A stretch of 64,000 bases of DNA, taken from assembly GCF_025370775.1 (NCBI RefSeq), contig NZ_JAMXEX010000005.1:62001-126000 (forward strand). The letters are read 5' to 3'. The position numbers and the translations under genes were made by a program. Position 1 is the first letter of the stretch; every line of letters begins with the position of its first letter. The notes below the pieces were generated by a model, which made no database searches, was not told the origin of the DNA, and saw only the letters and a list, made by a program, of their open reading frames with translations. Source of the DNA: Ancylothrix sp. D3o (GTDB lineage: Bacteria; Cyanobacteriota; Cyanobacteriia; Cyanobacteriales; Oscillatoriaceae). Positions 8,874-17,658 of this stretch are shown in pieces.

Positions 8874-9956
8874 ATGTCTCAAGTACAAATCCATCTCAAT
8901 GACCGGCAACAATATATTCTCCGCTGCACTGTGCGGCATTATATCGCAACTGCGGAACCTGTAGGCTCAAAAGTTTTGGCAGAAGAATATAATTTAAACG
9001 TCAGTCCTGCTACGATTCGGTCTTGTTTGGGATATCTCGAAAAAGCCGGTTTGCTTTATCAACCTCATACCTCTGCCGGTCGTGTTCCTTCCGACTCTGG
9101 TTATCGCATTTATGTAGACCAACTTATCACACCTTCAGAAACGTTATCCCGCCGCATGGAAAATCTACTCCGTGACCGGCTAAATTTTGAAGATTGGAGT
9201 TTAGAAGCTTTATTGCGAGATGCAGCGCAACTTTTGGCAACCCTTAGCGGTTATATTACTCTGATTACTCTACCCCAAAGTAATACAAGCCGGTTGCGTC
9301 ATTTGCAATTAATTACCGTTGATTCTCAGCGGGTGATGTTGATTGTTGTCACCGATGCGTTGGAAACAAAATCAACTTTAATGGAACTGCCAAAAACCCC
9401 AGAAGGAGAAGATTTAGACACGGAATTATTAGAGCGAACTTTGCAAATTTTATCGAACTTTTTAAATAGCAAATTGCGGGATCGACCTCTCAGTGATTTG
9501 TCTAAATTAGATTGGGGAGAACTTGACCGCGAGTTTCAAATTTATGCAGAGTGGTTGCGTGCTATGATCACAGATTGGACGCGCCGGTTTAAGACTCCAG
9601 CCGCCACCCGACTTGTGGTTAGTGGTGTTTCGGAAGTGTTGCGACAACCGGAATTTTCAGAACTAAATCAAGTGCAAACTTTGATGCAGCTTTTGGAAGA
9701 AGAACAAGAACAACTTTGTCCCTTAATTTTTGAAAATCCCGAACCAGAAAACTCAGGAAAGCGCGTAAATGTTCGCATTGGTAGCGAAAATCCTATCGAT
9801 ACTATTAGGACTTGTACGCTGATTTCTTCGCCTTATCGACGGGGTGGGGTGCCGGTGGGAAGTGTGGGAGTTTTGGGCCCGACGCGGATGCGATACGAAA
9901 ACGCAATTGCTATGGTAGAAGCCGCCGCAGATTACATCTCGGAAGCCCTGAGTTAA
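8874..9956 (+). CDS. hrcA: Heat-inducible transcription repressor HrcA
   Basis: HrcA represses groESL and dnaK operons by binding the CIRCE inverted repeat and is released when GroEL is titrated by unfolded protein. The 360-residue length is normal. The N-terminal winged helix is clear (L-N-D-R-Q-Q-Y-I-L near residue 7; A-E-P-V-G-S-K near 27; S-P-A-T-I-R near 44; H-T-S-A-G-R-V-P-S near 65-73), followed by the dimerisation and inserted domains and the typical C-terminal G-P-T-R-M-R-Y motif. No CIRCE (TTAGCACTC-N9-GAGTGCTAA) is visible upstream, so it does not look autoregulated through that site. groESL or dnaK are not in the window. The ATG start directly follows a GATAGAATTGCGATA stretch. 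Confidence 0.93.
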   Translation: MSQVQIHLNDRQQYILRCTVRHYIATAEPVGSKVLAEEYNLNVSPATIRSCLGYLEKAGLLYQPHTSAGRVPSDSGYRIYVDQLITPSETLSRRMENLLRDRLNFEDWSLEALLRDAAQLLATLSGYITLITLPQSNTSRLRHLQLITVDSQRVMLIVVTDALETKSTLMELPKTPEGEDLDTELLERTLQILSNFLNSKLRDRPLSDLSKLDWGELDREFQIYAEWLRAMITDWTRRFKTPAATRLVVSGVSEVLRQPEFSELNQVQTLMQLLEEEQEQLCPLIFENPEPENSGKRVNVRIGSENPIDTIRTCTLISSPYRRGGVPVGSVGVLGPTRMRYENAIAMVEAAADYISEALS

Positions 9957-9990
9957 ATTGCTGTCATTTCAAATACAAACTCATAAAAAT

Positions 9991-10641
9991 ATGAAAAGAA
10001 AAAATCTATTTTGGGTACTTTGGTTAGGCGTGATTATTTATGCGTTTTTTCTCGCCCCGCCAGATAATTATGAAGAAACGTTTGAACTAATTAAAAGACT
10101 ATCCACTGGCCAAATAGAAGGCATTAATCCTTTGATTGTTTCTTTGTTCAATATCATGGGAGTTTGGCCAATGATTTATGGCTGTGTGTTGTTTTTTGAT
10201 GGTAGGGGGCAAAAGGTGCCGGCGTGGCCGTTTGCTGCTCTATCTTTTGGCGTAGGCGCTTTTAGCTTATTGCCTTATTTAGCCTTACGAGAACCTAACC
10301 CAGAATTCACCGGCCAAAAAAACCTCTTTCTCAAAATCCTCGACTCAAAAATCACCGCAATTTTGCTACTTTTAGGAAGTGCCGGTTTGGTTGCTTGGGG
10401 TTTAATTAATGGCGACTGGGCAGACTTTTTTGTGCAATGGCAAAACAAAAGATTTATTCATGTAATGAGTTTAGATTTTTGCTTGCTCTGCCTGTTATTT
10501 CCTGCTGTACTTGGCGATGATATGGCAAGAAGAAATTTAAAAAACCCGACATTATTTTGGGTTGTTTCTTTGATTCCTTTATTGGGGCCGGCTGCTTATC
10601 TTTGTTTGCGCGGGCCGGTGGCTACCCACACCGATTTATAA
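9991..10641 (+). CDS. Integral membrane protein, paralogue of the 11.4 kb gene (DUF2834-like)
   Basis: From the ATG at 9991 the protein has 216 residues and starts directly with a hydrophobic segment (N-L-F-W-V-L-W-L-G-V-I-I-Y). About five to six membrane segments follow. Shared landmarks with the paralogue at 11389 are A-P-x-D near residue 20, M-G-V-W-P-x-I-Y near 55, P-Y-L-x-L-R-E near 91, D-F-C-L-L/M-C, D-D-M-A-R/K-R and G-P-x-x-Y-L-C-L-R-x-P at the end. It resembles the DUF2834 group of cyanobacterial and plastid membrane proteins; that name is from memory of the family pattern and no function is known. A longer frame starting at a TTG at 9958 is unlikely because the added residues are polar and lack a ribosome binding site. 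Confidence 0.7.
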   Translation: MKRKNLFWVLWLGVIIYAFFLAPPDNYEETFELIKRLSTGQIEGINPLIVSLFNIMGVWPMIYGCVLFFDGRGQKVPAWPFAALSFGVGAFSLLPYLALREPNPEFTGQKNLFLKILDSKITAILLLLGSAGLVAWGLINGDWADFFVQWQNKRFIHVMSLDFCLLCLLFPAVLGDDMARRNLKNPTLFWVVSLIPLLGPAAYLCLRGPVATHTDL

Positions 10642-10829
10642 TGCTGAGTAGAGTACCGGCCTAATACTTAAAAACTGATCAATAAGTGATAATTCTCTTG
10701 CCACCATGAGCTTGTCACTCCCTCTACAAGTCAGGTGGCAAAAATAGACAGTAATCTCCAACTTGAGTTAGATTTCAAGTAAAAATAACAGCCTTAAGAT
10801 ATGGGTTAAATAGCATTGAGGCAGAGCAG

Positions 10830-11150
10830 ATGTCGTACCCATTGAACCAAGATTCCGAAAAACTTAAGGCACAGGAAAGCACCTTGTTTGATCGAACTTT
10901 TCGAGATAGCTCAGGCAACATTGTCATTGCTCAAGCCCCTAATTTACCCCTTCTAGTGGGGTTGACAGCAACTTTACTTCAATTCGTCCTACCCAGCGGT
11001 AATCTCCTGGCAGGATTTGATTTAGTGGCGTTTGGGGCTTTGTTTACCTGGGCATGGCAGGAGTTATTTGAGGGCGTAAACTACTTCCGGCGGGCGCTCG
11101 GTTTGGTGGCGTTGGTGGGTATAATCGCCTTCAGACTCCACATTGTTTGA
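10830..11150 (+). CDS. Small hypothetical membrane protein
   Basis: The 106-residue protein has a polar N-terminal third (residues 1-35) and three hydrophobic segments (about 39-53, 60-75 and 88-104). It sits between the two paralogous membrane proteins on the same strand, with 188 bases before and 238 bases after it, so co-transcription is possible but not shown. I do not recognise a family. The ATG at 10830 is preceded by GAGGCAGAGCAG, a usable ribosome binding site. Confidence 0.6.
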   Translation: MSYPLNQDSEKLKAQESTLFDRTFRDSSGNIVIAQAPNLPLLVGLTATLLQFVLPSGNLLAGFDLVAFGALFTWAWQELFEGVNYFRRALGLVALVGIIAFRLHIV

Positions 11151-11388
11151 GCTTGAATTCCCTCCGCAACCCGTCGGGGAAACTCCAGCAATTTTAAAGA
11201 TGCGATTCAAGATTGGCTGGATGTTGCTAATAATTTATCAGCCAAGCCGGCCCTAAAATCTCAGCCTTAAAATCTCACAAACGACAGAGGAAATTTTCTC
11301 ATCAAACTTCACCCCAGAGAGAGGGAGATTTCCTAACGTTTTTTTAAACTTTACGCTAATTAGGAAAGTTTAAAAGAGCATCAAAAAA

Positions 11389-12090
11389 ATGAGAAAACTG
11401 GTTATCTTCTGCATTTGGATAACATTTGTTATCTACACCATAAAAGTAGCGCCCCTCGACCGGCCCGACACCGCAGAAATCGTCAGCAAATTATTAACAT
11501 TACGCTGGGGAGAACTCAACGCTTACATCCCGGCGCTTTTCAGCCTCATGGGAGTATGGCCGATAATTTATGCCTGTTTAATGTTTGTTGATGGTAAAAT
11601 GCAAAAAAAAGTCCGAGCATGGCCGTCTTTTATTGGTTCAAACGGGACAGGAATTATTTGCCTAACTCCCTATTTACTGTTGCGAGAACGGCAGCAAGAA
11701 TTTGTGGGGGTAAAAGACAAATGGTTAGAAATGCTAGACCGAAGAAAAACCGGCCTAGCTTTGTTATTATCGACCATTGGTTGTATAGCCTACGCGGTGA
11801 TTTTTGGAAGTTGGCAAGAGTATGTTCACCAATTCCAAAACGTTGCCTTTGTTCACCTGATCAGCATAGATTTTTGCTTGATGTGCGTGTTGTTTCCCCT
11901 CACAGAATTATTTGATGATGACATGGCAAAACGGGGAATAAAGGACCGGCGAATTTATTGGGCAGTTGCCTTAATTCCGCTGTTTGGGCCCTTAGTTTAT
12001 TTATGTTTGCGTCCGCCGTTAGCAGAAACAACAAAACTCAGTTTAGAAAGAACCGGTTATCCTAATATATCTTTGCCGTTAGTGGAATAA
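11389..12090 (+). CDS. Integral membrane protein, paralogue of the 10.0 kb gene (DUF2834-like)
   Basis: The 233-residue protein has about five to six membrane segments and is clearly related to the gene at 9991 along its whole length (M-G-V-W-P-I-I-Y, P-Y-L-L-L-R-E, D-F-C-L-M-C, D-D-D-M-A-K-R, L-F-G-P-L-V-Y-L-C-L-R). Identity is moderate, so the duplication is old. It has an extra C-terminal tail of about 20 residues. The conserved acidic D-D-M-A-R/K-R segment between two helices is the strongest candidate for a functional site. It starts with ATG and the first helix begins at residue 4. Function unknown. Confidence 0.7.
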   Translation: MRKLVIFCIWITFVIYTIKVAPLDRPDTAEIVSKLLTLRWGELNAYIPALFSLMGVWPIIYACLMFVDGKMQKKVRAWPSFIGSNGTGIICLTPYLLLRERQQEFVGVKDKWLEMLDRRKTGLALLLSTIGCIAYAVIFGSWQEYVHQFQNVAFVHLISIDFCLMCVLFPLTELFDDDMAKRGIKDRRIYWAVALIPLFGPLVYLCLRPPLAETTKLSLERTGYPNISLPLVE

Positions 12091-12197
12091 TAACCCTCGC
12101 AGTGCAGATCAATTATGCGCTACAGGCTGCTATAGGATGCGGTTTATAATCTCTTTGGTTTCAGGATCACAGGGCAATTTAAAAACAGTAAACCAGT

Positions 12198-12650
12198 TCA
12201 ATATCCACCCTCACACTCACGTTTCGTCACCTGATGCCGGTACTTAAACATATCCTCCAAACGAGAATAAACCCACCATCCAATCACACCCTCAGCAACC
12301 AAACCCCCTGGTAACTCAAAATCAATCGCATCGCGTAGCTTTGTTCCCCCATTCCTCTCCTCAAAAACGTGCCGGTGAACCCAAGAAACCACCGGCCCCT
12401 CAACTTGAACATCCGTAAAAAAGCGATATTTTTCACACTCCGAATGTTCAGCCAACCACCTAACAGGAACTGGCCCCAACCAAAGCCGAAACTCAGAAAT
12501 CGCCCCCACATCCAAACCCCCCTCCCGACGAATAACCTCAACCGGCTGCCAAGGAGGCGTCAAAACCTGCAAAATATCAGCACGTTCGTGAAAACCCCAA
12601 ACCACCTCAACAGGAGCATTAATCAGCGTAGAACGTTCAAAATGTAACAT
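12198..12650 (-). CDS. SRPBCC (START-like) family protein
   Basis: The 150-residue protein has the outline of an SRPBCC ligand-binding fold: an N-terminal strand (L-H-F-E-R-S-T-L-I-N-A-P-V-E-V-V-W), a helix, a run of strands, and a C-terminal amphipathic helix (Y-S-R-L-E-D-M-F-K-Y-R-H). Stand-alone cyclase/dehydrase-like proteins of this type bind hydrophobic ligands; in some genomes they are fused to a TIGR01777-type epimerase. No catalytic residue can be assigned. The start is an ATG. Its neighbours on the same strand are a CPXCG protein and a radical SAM enzyme, but they are transcribed from upstream with a 66-base gap and a functional link is not evident. Confidence 0.75.
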   Translation of the reverse strand: MLHFERSTLINAPVEVVWGFHERADILQVLTPPWQPVEVIRREGGLDVGAISEFRLWLGPVPVRWLAEHSECEKYRFFTDVQVEGPVVSWVHRHVFEERNGGTKLRDAIDFELPGGLVAEGVIGWWVYSRLEDMFKYRHQVTKRECEGGY

Positions 12651-12715
12651 AATTTGTGATTTCTCATTTGTGATTAGTTAATAGTCATTTCTTACAAAAG
12701 CCGCATTTATAATAA

Positions 12716-12904
12716 TCAGCTTTCCGGTTCCGAATCAATCTCAATCTCAAGCGTATCCTCATCAACCCGAACATATAAAACATTCGGCTGACAACAAACC
12801 TGACAATCCTCAACATAAGACTGAGAAAACCCCCCACCAAAATCAACAACAGTATAATTAACCTCCCCACAAAAAGCACAAAAAAACTCAGCCGAACTAT
12901 CCAT
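12716..12904 (-). CDS. CPXCG-motif cysteine-rich small protein
   Basis: This 62-residue protein has two cysteine pairs, C-A-F-C-G near residue 9 and C-Q-V-C-C near residue 34, spaced as in a zinc ribbon, followed by an acidic C-terminus. It matches the pattern of the bacterial CPXCG-motif cysteine-rich family (N-terminal C-x-x-C-G, V-E-D-C-x-V-C-C). The four cysteines probably bind one zinc ion. The family has no defined role. It lies 114 bases downstream of the radical SAM gene on the same strand, separated by a repeat insertion. Confidence 0.8.
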   Translation of the reverse strand: MDSSAEFFCAFCGEVNYTVVDFGGGFSQSYVEDCQVCCQPNVLYVRVDEDTLEIEIDSEPES

Positions 12905-12965
12905 AAAACCCCCTCAAAAAACCCCAAAAACCACCTTACCACACCCCAACCCCAAACGAAAAACC

Positions 12966-13023
12966 CATCCGCGTTAATCCGCGTAGCGCTACGCGCGGCT
13001 ACGCCTAACATCTGCGGTTAAAA
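12966..13023. repeat. Dispersed 'CCGCGTTAATCTGCG...ATCTGCGGTTAAAA' repeat with a nested palindrome
   Basis: The outer element (CCGCGTTAATCCGCG ... ATCTGCGGTTAAAA) has relatives near 20124, 52511, 52613 and 57858. Here it is interrupted at 12981 by a GC-rich insert that begins with the perfect 14-base palindrome GCGTAGCGCTACGC and continues GCGGCTACGCC. The stop codon of the radical SAM gene (13018-13020) lies inside the right part of the outer repeat. Confidence 0.6.
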
Positions 13024-14625
13024 ATACTCCATAGCCGACTCCAAATGTTTCTTCAAAACCCCAACCGGCAAAGGCCCATGCAAATGACCCCAAGGCAAAA
13101 ACCCCTCCACATCCCAATTTTCAAACACATAAAAATCCAACCCCGGAAGCTTCCCCTTCAACTCCTTAAAAGCACGCCGGTAACTTCCCAAAGAATCCCC
13201 ATAACCTCGCACCAACTCCAACAAAAAAGAAAGCCGTCGATCACCCCGTGAAATCAACCCCTGAATAACAGACCAATTATAACTTTCCGGGCGAAAATCA
13301 ACCCCAACTTTACCCAAATCCTTATCCAATTTTTTCAAACGTTTCTCAGCATCCTTATTCACACCAAACCACTGAAAAGGAGTATGAGACTTAGGAACAA
13401 ACGTACTGCAACCAAACGTCAAACGTAACCCCGGCGCCGCCTTTTTTAAATCCCGCATCATCCCCACAGTAGCCGCCAAATCATCCACACCCTCACCAGG
13501 CAAACCCACCATTCCGTAAAGCTTTAAGCCACTCAAACCCCCCGCCTTAGCATTCACCGCCGCCTGTATAATCTCCGAATTTTCCAACTTTTTATTAATA
13601 ATCTTCCTAACTTGTTCCGAACCGCTTTCAACAGCAATCGTTAAAGATTTTGTCCCCCGTTGAGAAAGCGTACTTGCCAACTGTTCAGTCACCGTATTTG
13701 TTCTAACCGAAGAAATACTCAACCGCACATCATCAAACTGCGGCTTACTCAAATATTCCAACAAACCATGAAACTCAGGATGTTGAGTAACAGAAGCCCC
13801 CAACAAACCCAAACGATTAGTAACTTTTAAACCCCTCTCAATAGCCGGCATTAAACTCGATTCTACACTCGCAGTCCGAAACGGCAAAGTCAAATAACTA
13901 GCCAAACAAAACCGACACATTTCCGGACAACTGCGAACCACCTCCACCATAAAAATATTTTCCCAAGCCGCCTTTTCCGTCACCACAGAAGAAGCCGACA
14001 AAACATTACCCCGATACGTTTGTTTTTCCACAAAAGCCGGCACATCCGCATCCACCGGCACCACCGACTCCACCGGCCCGGAGGCGCTATACTTCACCTC
14101 ATACAAACTCGGAACATAAACCCCAGGAACCTTAGCCAAACGCCGTAATTTTGTACCTCTATTGCTATTACGAACCTCCTTAAAAGCCTCAATAAAATTA
14201 CCTAATAAATCTTCCCCATCCCCCAACAAAACCACATCAAAAAAATCAGCAAAAGGCTCAGGATTTGCCGTCAAAACCGGCCCCCCCCCAAACACCAAAG
14301 GATCATCATCCGTTCTCTCAGAACTCCGCAGAGAAATATTTAACTTTTCCAGCAAATTAAAAACATTCACATAATCCAATTCCCAAGACAAAGAAAAGCC
14401 CAACAACTCAGGAGAACTCGGCAAACTTTCAGAAACATCAGTAAAAAGTCGGCGCACATCAACATCAGAACGCATCGCCAAACTAGCCCAAACCACCTGA
14501 TAACCAAGGCTAGTAATGCCAACCGTATATTCATTAGGAAAAGCAAAAATCACAGGAATCGCCCCAGCATCAGGCGTTACCGGGTCAAATAACAAACGTT
14601 CAGAAGCAAAAAAAGAAACACTCAC
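13018..14625 (-). CDS. Radical SAM protein with N-terminal B12-binding-like domain
   Basis: The 535-residue protein has an N-terminal region that resembles a cobalamin-binding Rossmann domain (about 20-150, including G-F-S-L-S-W-E, V-F-G-G-G-P and L-G-D-G-E-D). A radical SAM core follows, with the iron-sulfur motif C-P-E-M-C-R-F-C at 233-240 (C-x3-C-x2-C). A-V-E-S-G-S-E-Q and G-L-P-G-E typical of SAM binding come later. The C-terminal third is specific. Proteins of this layout are common in cyanobacteria and lack a firmly assigned substrate. It starts with GTG (14625), 19 bases after the SemiSWEET stop would be read on the same strand, so the two may be co-transcribed. The stop codon falls in a dispersed repeat. 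Confidence 0.85.
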   Translation of the reverse strand: MSVSFFASERLLFDPVTPDAGAIPVIFAFPNEYTVGITSLGYQVVWASLAMRSDVDVRRLFTDVSESLPSSPELLGFSLSWELDYVNVFNLLEKLNISLRSSERTDDDPLVFGGGPVLTANPEPFADFFDVVLLGDGEDLLGNFIEAFKEVRNSNRGTKLRRLAKVPGVYVPSLYEVKYSASGPVESVVPVDADVPAFVEKQTYRGNVLSASSVVTEKAAWENIFMVEVVRSCPEMCRFCLASYLTLPFRTASVESSLMPAIERGLKVTNRLGLLGASVTQHPEFHGLLEYLSKPQFDDVRLSISSVRTNTVTEQLASTLSQRGTKSLTIAVESGSEQVRKIINKKLENSEIIQAAVNAKAGGLSGLKLYGMVGLPGEGVDDLAATVGMMRDLKKAAPGLRLTFGCSTFVPKSHTPFQWFGVNKDAEKRLKKLDKDLGKVGVDFRPESYNWSVIQGLISRGDRRLSFLLELVRGYGDSLGSYRRAFKELKGKLPGLDFYVFENWDVEGFLPWGHLHGPLPVGVLKKHLESAMEYF

Positions 14626-14646
14626 AGGGTTTTTATTTTGATTAAA

Positions 14647-14901
14647 TCACTCATATTTAATTTTAAGCCATAAAATAATCAAATTAAAAAACAAAGTCAA
14701 AAAATTAGCAAAAATCACCGGCTTTGAAGAAATCAAAATCCCATAAACAAACCACAAAAAAATCCCCAGACAAAACGTAACCAGCATAACCAGAGAGACA
14801 TCCTTGGCAGATTTTGTTTGCCATACCTTATAAAGTTGAGGTAAAAAAGCAATCGTAGTCAGCGTTGCCGCAGCAAATCCCAAAATATTAATAAAATTCA
14901 T
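14647..14901 (-). CDS. SemiSWEET-type sugar transporter (PQ-loop, three helices)
   Basis: The 84-residue protein has exactly three membrane helices (about 5-24, 38-56 and 62-80) and the signature F-L-P-Q-L-Y-K-V-W at 19-27 with the following T-K-S-A-K-D-V-S. This is the half-transporter repeat that dimerises to form a sugar channel in bacterial SemiSWEETs. The residue pattern (P-Q in helix 1, W-x-x-Y-G in helix 2, N-x-x-x-L-x-x-N in helix 3) agrees with the family. It is upstream of, and on the same strand as, the radical SAM gene with a 21-base gap. Substrate is not known from sequence. Confidence 0.85.
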   Translation of the reverse strand: MNFINILGFAAATLTTIAFLPQLYKVWQTKSAKDVSLVMLVTFCLGIFLWFVYGILISSKPVIFANFLTLFFNLIILWLKIKYE

Positions 14902-15199
14902 CTTCTAACATAAGATTTTAGATAACCGCTCTAGCCGGTGTCTCCGCACGCCCGTTATGCCCAGATCGTGAGGGGCAAAATATAATCTTAATCTTGCTTG
15001 CACCCAGCATCCGCCCATCGCGGCATTGCAGCCCTTAAGCAATTGTGTCAGTCAAGACTAAACTGAGATAGGCTAGAGTCTCTAACAGGGTAGCACAGCA
15101 CCGGCTCCCCGTATTTTGGCCGGCCAGTGGCGCAGCAACCCTGTCAAGACAAGCCTATTCAACAATTGCCGACCTATTCACGAACAATTGAAAACAACT
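14902..15199. other. Leader region of the STAS gene with a hairpin
   Basis: No protein gene is evident in this 298-base stretch. At 15085-15144 the arms ACAGGGT and ACCCTGT can pair, with an internal CCGGC / GCCGG stem between them, forming an imperfect hairpin about 60 bases long that lies 55 bases before the STAS start codon. It may be a regulatory leader; I cannot match it to a known RNA family. Confidence 0.35.
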
Positions 15200-15523
15200 A
15201 TGACACCTGTTGTAAAAATCATTCAACCCTCTGGCCTTTTAGATGGAACAAAAGCCACACAAGTGCGAAAAGAAATTGATGAAATTATATCAAGCGGTGC
15301 CAGCCTCGTCTTAATAGATTTGCAAGAAGTAACATTTATAGATAGTTCAGGATTAGGAGCCTTAGTTTCAGCACTAAAAGCCGTGAGAGCCGCCGGTGGA
15401 AAGTTATTTATCTGCTCAATTAACGCCCAAGTCAGAATGCTATTTGAATTGACAAGCATGGATCGAGTCTTTCAAATCTTTGCAAACCGAGATGAATTTA
15501 ATAAGGCGGTTATTTCCAATTAA
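15200..15523 (+). CDS. STAS-domain anti-sigma factor antagonist
   Basis: From the ATG at 15200 the protein is 107 residues, the normal size of a SpoIIAA/RsbV-type antagonist. The motif I-D-S-S-G-L-G (about 50-56) contains the serine that a partner kinase phosphorylates and a PP2C phosphatase restores. In the unphosphorylated state such proteins bind the anti-sigma kinase and free its target. The phosphatase and kinase candidates are the next two genes (15583-16776, minus; 17070-17546, plus). A longer frame starting at a TTG at 15116 would add 28 unconserved residues and is not favoured. Targets in cyanobacteria are not always sigma factors, so the output is open. Confidence 0.85.
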   Translation: MTPVVKIIQPSGLLDGTKATQVRKEIDEIISSGASLVLIDLQEVTFIDSSGLGALVSALKAVRAAGGKLFICSINAQVRMLFELTSMDRVFQIFANRDEFNKAVISN

Positions 15524-15582
15524 AAACTTTAAATTTTGGATTTTGGATTTTCCAGACGGAAAATCTAAAATCTAAAATATCC

Positions 15583-16776
15583 TTATCCAAAACTCACTTT
15601 CACAACCGAAAGATCATCCTCAAAAGTCTCACAAGCGCCGGTGCGCCGAACCGCATCCAGCAGCCGATCCAAAGAAGCCTGCTCAGTTTGGCGATTTACC
15701 ACAAGCTGCTTAATAAAATCATCTAAAGTCCACACATTACCATCAGGCAGATTAAGCTCATAAATTCCATCACTAAACACATACAAAGAACTGCCTGGAG
15801 TCAAATCACAAGAATCAAAAACATATTCAGCTTCAGGGAACATCCCAATAGGAAAACCCTGAGTTTTCAGCTTTTTAACTTGAAAATTGGTTGCCGAATT
15901 CCCCGACATCAAAACTGCTGGAGGGTGGCCGGCACTAGAATAAACCAACTTTCGCCTCGAACGGTGATAAACCCCATACCAAATCGTAAAATATTTATCC
16001 ACATAATGATCCAATTGGTGATTCATTTGAAAAGCCTTATTCAGAGCCTTTAAAACCTCATGGGGTTGATAAAAATTAGTATTAGGAAGCGAACGAGAGC
16101 GCAAAATATTTAACATAGAAACCGAAAGCAAAGCAGCCCCCACACCATGTCCAGAAACATCCAACAAATAAATAGCCAAGCGCTCATCATCCAGCCAATA
16201 ATAATCAAAACAATCGCCGCCCAACTGTTGAGAAGGAACAAACCGCCAATCAATCGATGCAGCTTTTCCATTCATAGGAGGAGGTACAAGAGACTGAACA
16301 TAAAGAGCAGCATCCGCCAAATCCGCCTCTAAAATTTTATTTTGAGATTGTAACTTCTGAGTTAAACCCTCCAAAATTTGATTTTTCTTTTGCAAATCTT
16401 GATTCAATTCGTGAATACGAATTCCAGCCCGCACCCGCGCACTGAGTTCGTCAATTTCAATCGGTTTCGGCAAAAACTCATCAGCGCCGGTATCCAACCC
16501 CGTCACCCGATCCTCAACATCACCTCGCGCCGTCAGCAAAATAAAAAACGTCGTAGATAACTCCGCATTAGATTTGACCCACCGGCACACCTCCAGACCA
16601 TCCATCAAAGGCATCATCCAGTCACTAATAATCAAAGCCGGTCGCAAAAGTTCCGCCTGAGAGATACCTTCTTTTCCATCCTTGGCTACGGCCACTTCAT
16701 ACCCCTGCTTTTTTAGAGCCTTAGTCAGCACCAACCGAATTGCCGGATCATCATCAATCACTAAAATTTGAGTCAT
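15583..16776 (-). CDS. Response regulator with PP2C (SpoIIE/RsbU-type) phosphatase domain
   Basis: The 397-residue protein starts with a receiver domain (residues 1-120): acidic pocket D-D-D near 8-10, phosphoacceptor D in S-D-W-M-M-P near 51 and the conserved K in L-P-K-P near 103. A coiled-coil linker (about 120-155) leads to a PP2C-like SpoIIE domain (about 165-395) with metal-binding aspartates in G-G-D-C-F-D, D-V-S-G-H-G, S-D-G and E-D-D. It should dephosphorylate the STAS antagonist when the receiver is phosphorylated by a histidine kinase that is not in the window. It is encoded opposite to the STAS gene (60 bases apart, convergent) and divergently from the RsbW-like kinase gene. Confidence 0.92.
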   Translation of the reverse strand: MTQILVIDDDPAIRLVLTKALKKQGYEVAVAKDGKEGISQAELLRPALIISDWMMPLMDGLEVCRWVKSNAELSTTFFILLTARGDVEDRVTGLDTGADEFLPKPIEIDELSARVRAGIRIHELNQDLQKKNQILEGLTQKLQSQNKILEADLADAALYVQSLVPPPMNGKAASIDWRFVPSQQLGGDCFDYYWLDDERLAIYLLDVSGHGVGAALLSVSMLNILRSRSLPNTNFYQPHEVLKALNKAFQMNHQLDHYVDKYFTIWYGVYHRSRRKLVYSSAGHPPAVLMSGNSATNFQVKKLKTQGFPIGMFPEAEYVFDSCDLTPGSSLYVFSDGIYELNLPDGNVWTLDDFIKQLVVNRQTEQASLDRLLDAVRRTGACETFEDDLSVVKVSFG

Positions 16777-17069
16777 AAGCGTTCAGCACTGCGAGGAGCC
16801 GCTTAAAAAGCCACCAATTAAAACATTAACATTTCACAAAAACCTATCAATGGTCGGGTTAACGAAAACGCCATCCATCGAACCAACCCCACATCGCTGA
16901 ATGCACACTTATTTTCAAGCAAACTGCAACGCGACGCAGAACGCCAGAACTAAAGTCAAACGCATCGGGCGAGTGCACAAAATCATCGCTCATAATTTAC
17001 ATTTCGTGCAACAGCACATAACTCAGATAAAATTAAAACTATTCATAGCCAAATTTCAGCCACCATGTT
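16777..17069. other. Divergent promoter region of the phosphatase and kinase genes
   Basis: This 293-base region lies between the divergent REC-PP2C gene and the RsbW-like gene. I see no convincing open frame, palindrome or RNA signature in it. Confidence 0.35.
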
Positions 17070-17546
17070 ATGGAGTCCAATGATTTGAACGATAGCCAAC
17101 CCAGACGCGAAAGCAGCATTGCACAGTTAATTGAAAAAGCGAACCTTTGCGTGCCGACCCAATTGGGCGAGTTATCCAAAGTTTTATCATGGTTCGACCG
17201 ATTTAACCATCCCCCACTGCCAAAATCTATTTGGATGGAGTGTCAGCTTGCCCTTGCCGAAGCCTTTACCAACGTCGTGCGCCACGCCCACAAAAACTAC
17301 CCCCCAGAAGCCCCCATCGAAATTCAAGTAGCCCTCTACCCCCAAAAATTAGAAATTCGCATTTGGGATCGCGGACAACCCTTCAACCTAGACGAACGTC
17401 TCCAAACCTTACCCCCCCAAACCGATCACAATGCCGAAGGCGGGCGAGGTCTACCTCTGTTAAGCCGCATTGCGGACGATCTCAGCTACACCCAAACCTC
17501 CGATCAACGCAACTGTTTACTGATCGTCAAAAACTACACCCCATAA
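17070..17546 (+). CDS. RsbW-like anti-sigma factor / serine kinase (HATPase_c)
   Basis: The 158-residue protein has the GHKL ATPase motifs of the SpoIIAB/RsbW class: N box E-A-F-T-N-V-V-R-H-A (about 66-75), G1 box W-D-R-G-Q-P-F (about 105-111) and G2 box G-G-R-G-L-P-L-L (about 129-136). Proteins of this class bind their target when free and phosphorylate the STAS antagonist. With the neighbouring STAS and PP2C genes it completes a partner-switching module. The ATG at 17070 has no strong Shine-Dalgarno sequence. The N-terminal 25 residues are extra compared with the minimal family and are probably disordered. Confidence 0.88.
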   Translation: MESNDLNDSQPRRESSIAQLIEKANLCVPTQLGELSKVLSWFDRFNHPPLPKSIWMECQLALAEAFTNVVRHAHKNYPPEAPIEIQVALYPQKLEIRIWDRGQPFNLDERLQTLPPQTDHNAEGGRGLPLLSRIADDLSYTQTSDQRNCLLIVKNYTP

Positions 17547-17658
17547 ACCCCACCATAAAGCCTTCCCCCACAATAAACCTGTCAAAAAAGCCCCTCTTTT
17601 ACATTTACATCTACATCCGCCCAACAGCCCGCTTTACCCCAAAAAACTCCCCAAACTT

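Noticed and set aside
9958-9990. TTG start extending the membrane protein at 9991
   Set aside because: The added residues are polar and unconserved in the paralogue; the ATG at 9991 starts at the same point as the paralogue.
12685-13011. 108-codon minus-strand frame over the CPXCG gene
   Set aside because: It is an out-of-frame shadow of the CPXCG gene and a repeat; composition is unlike a real protein.
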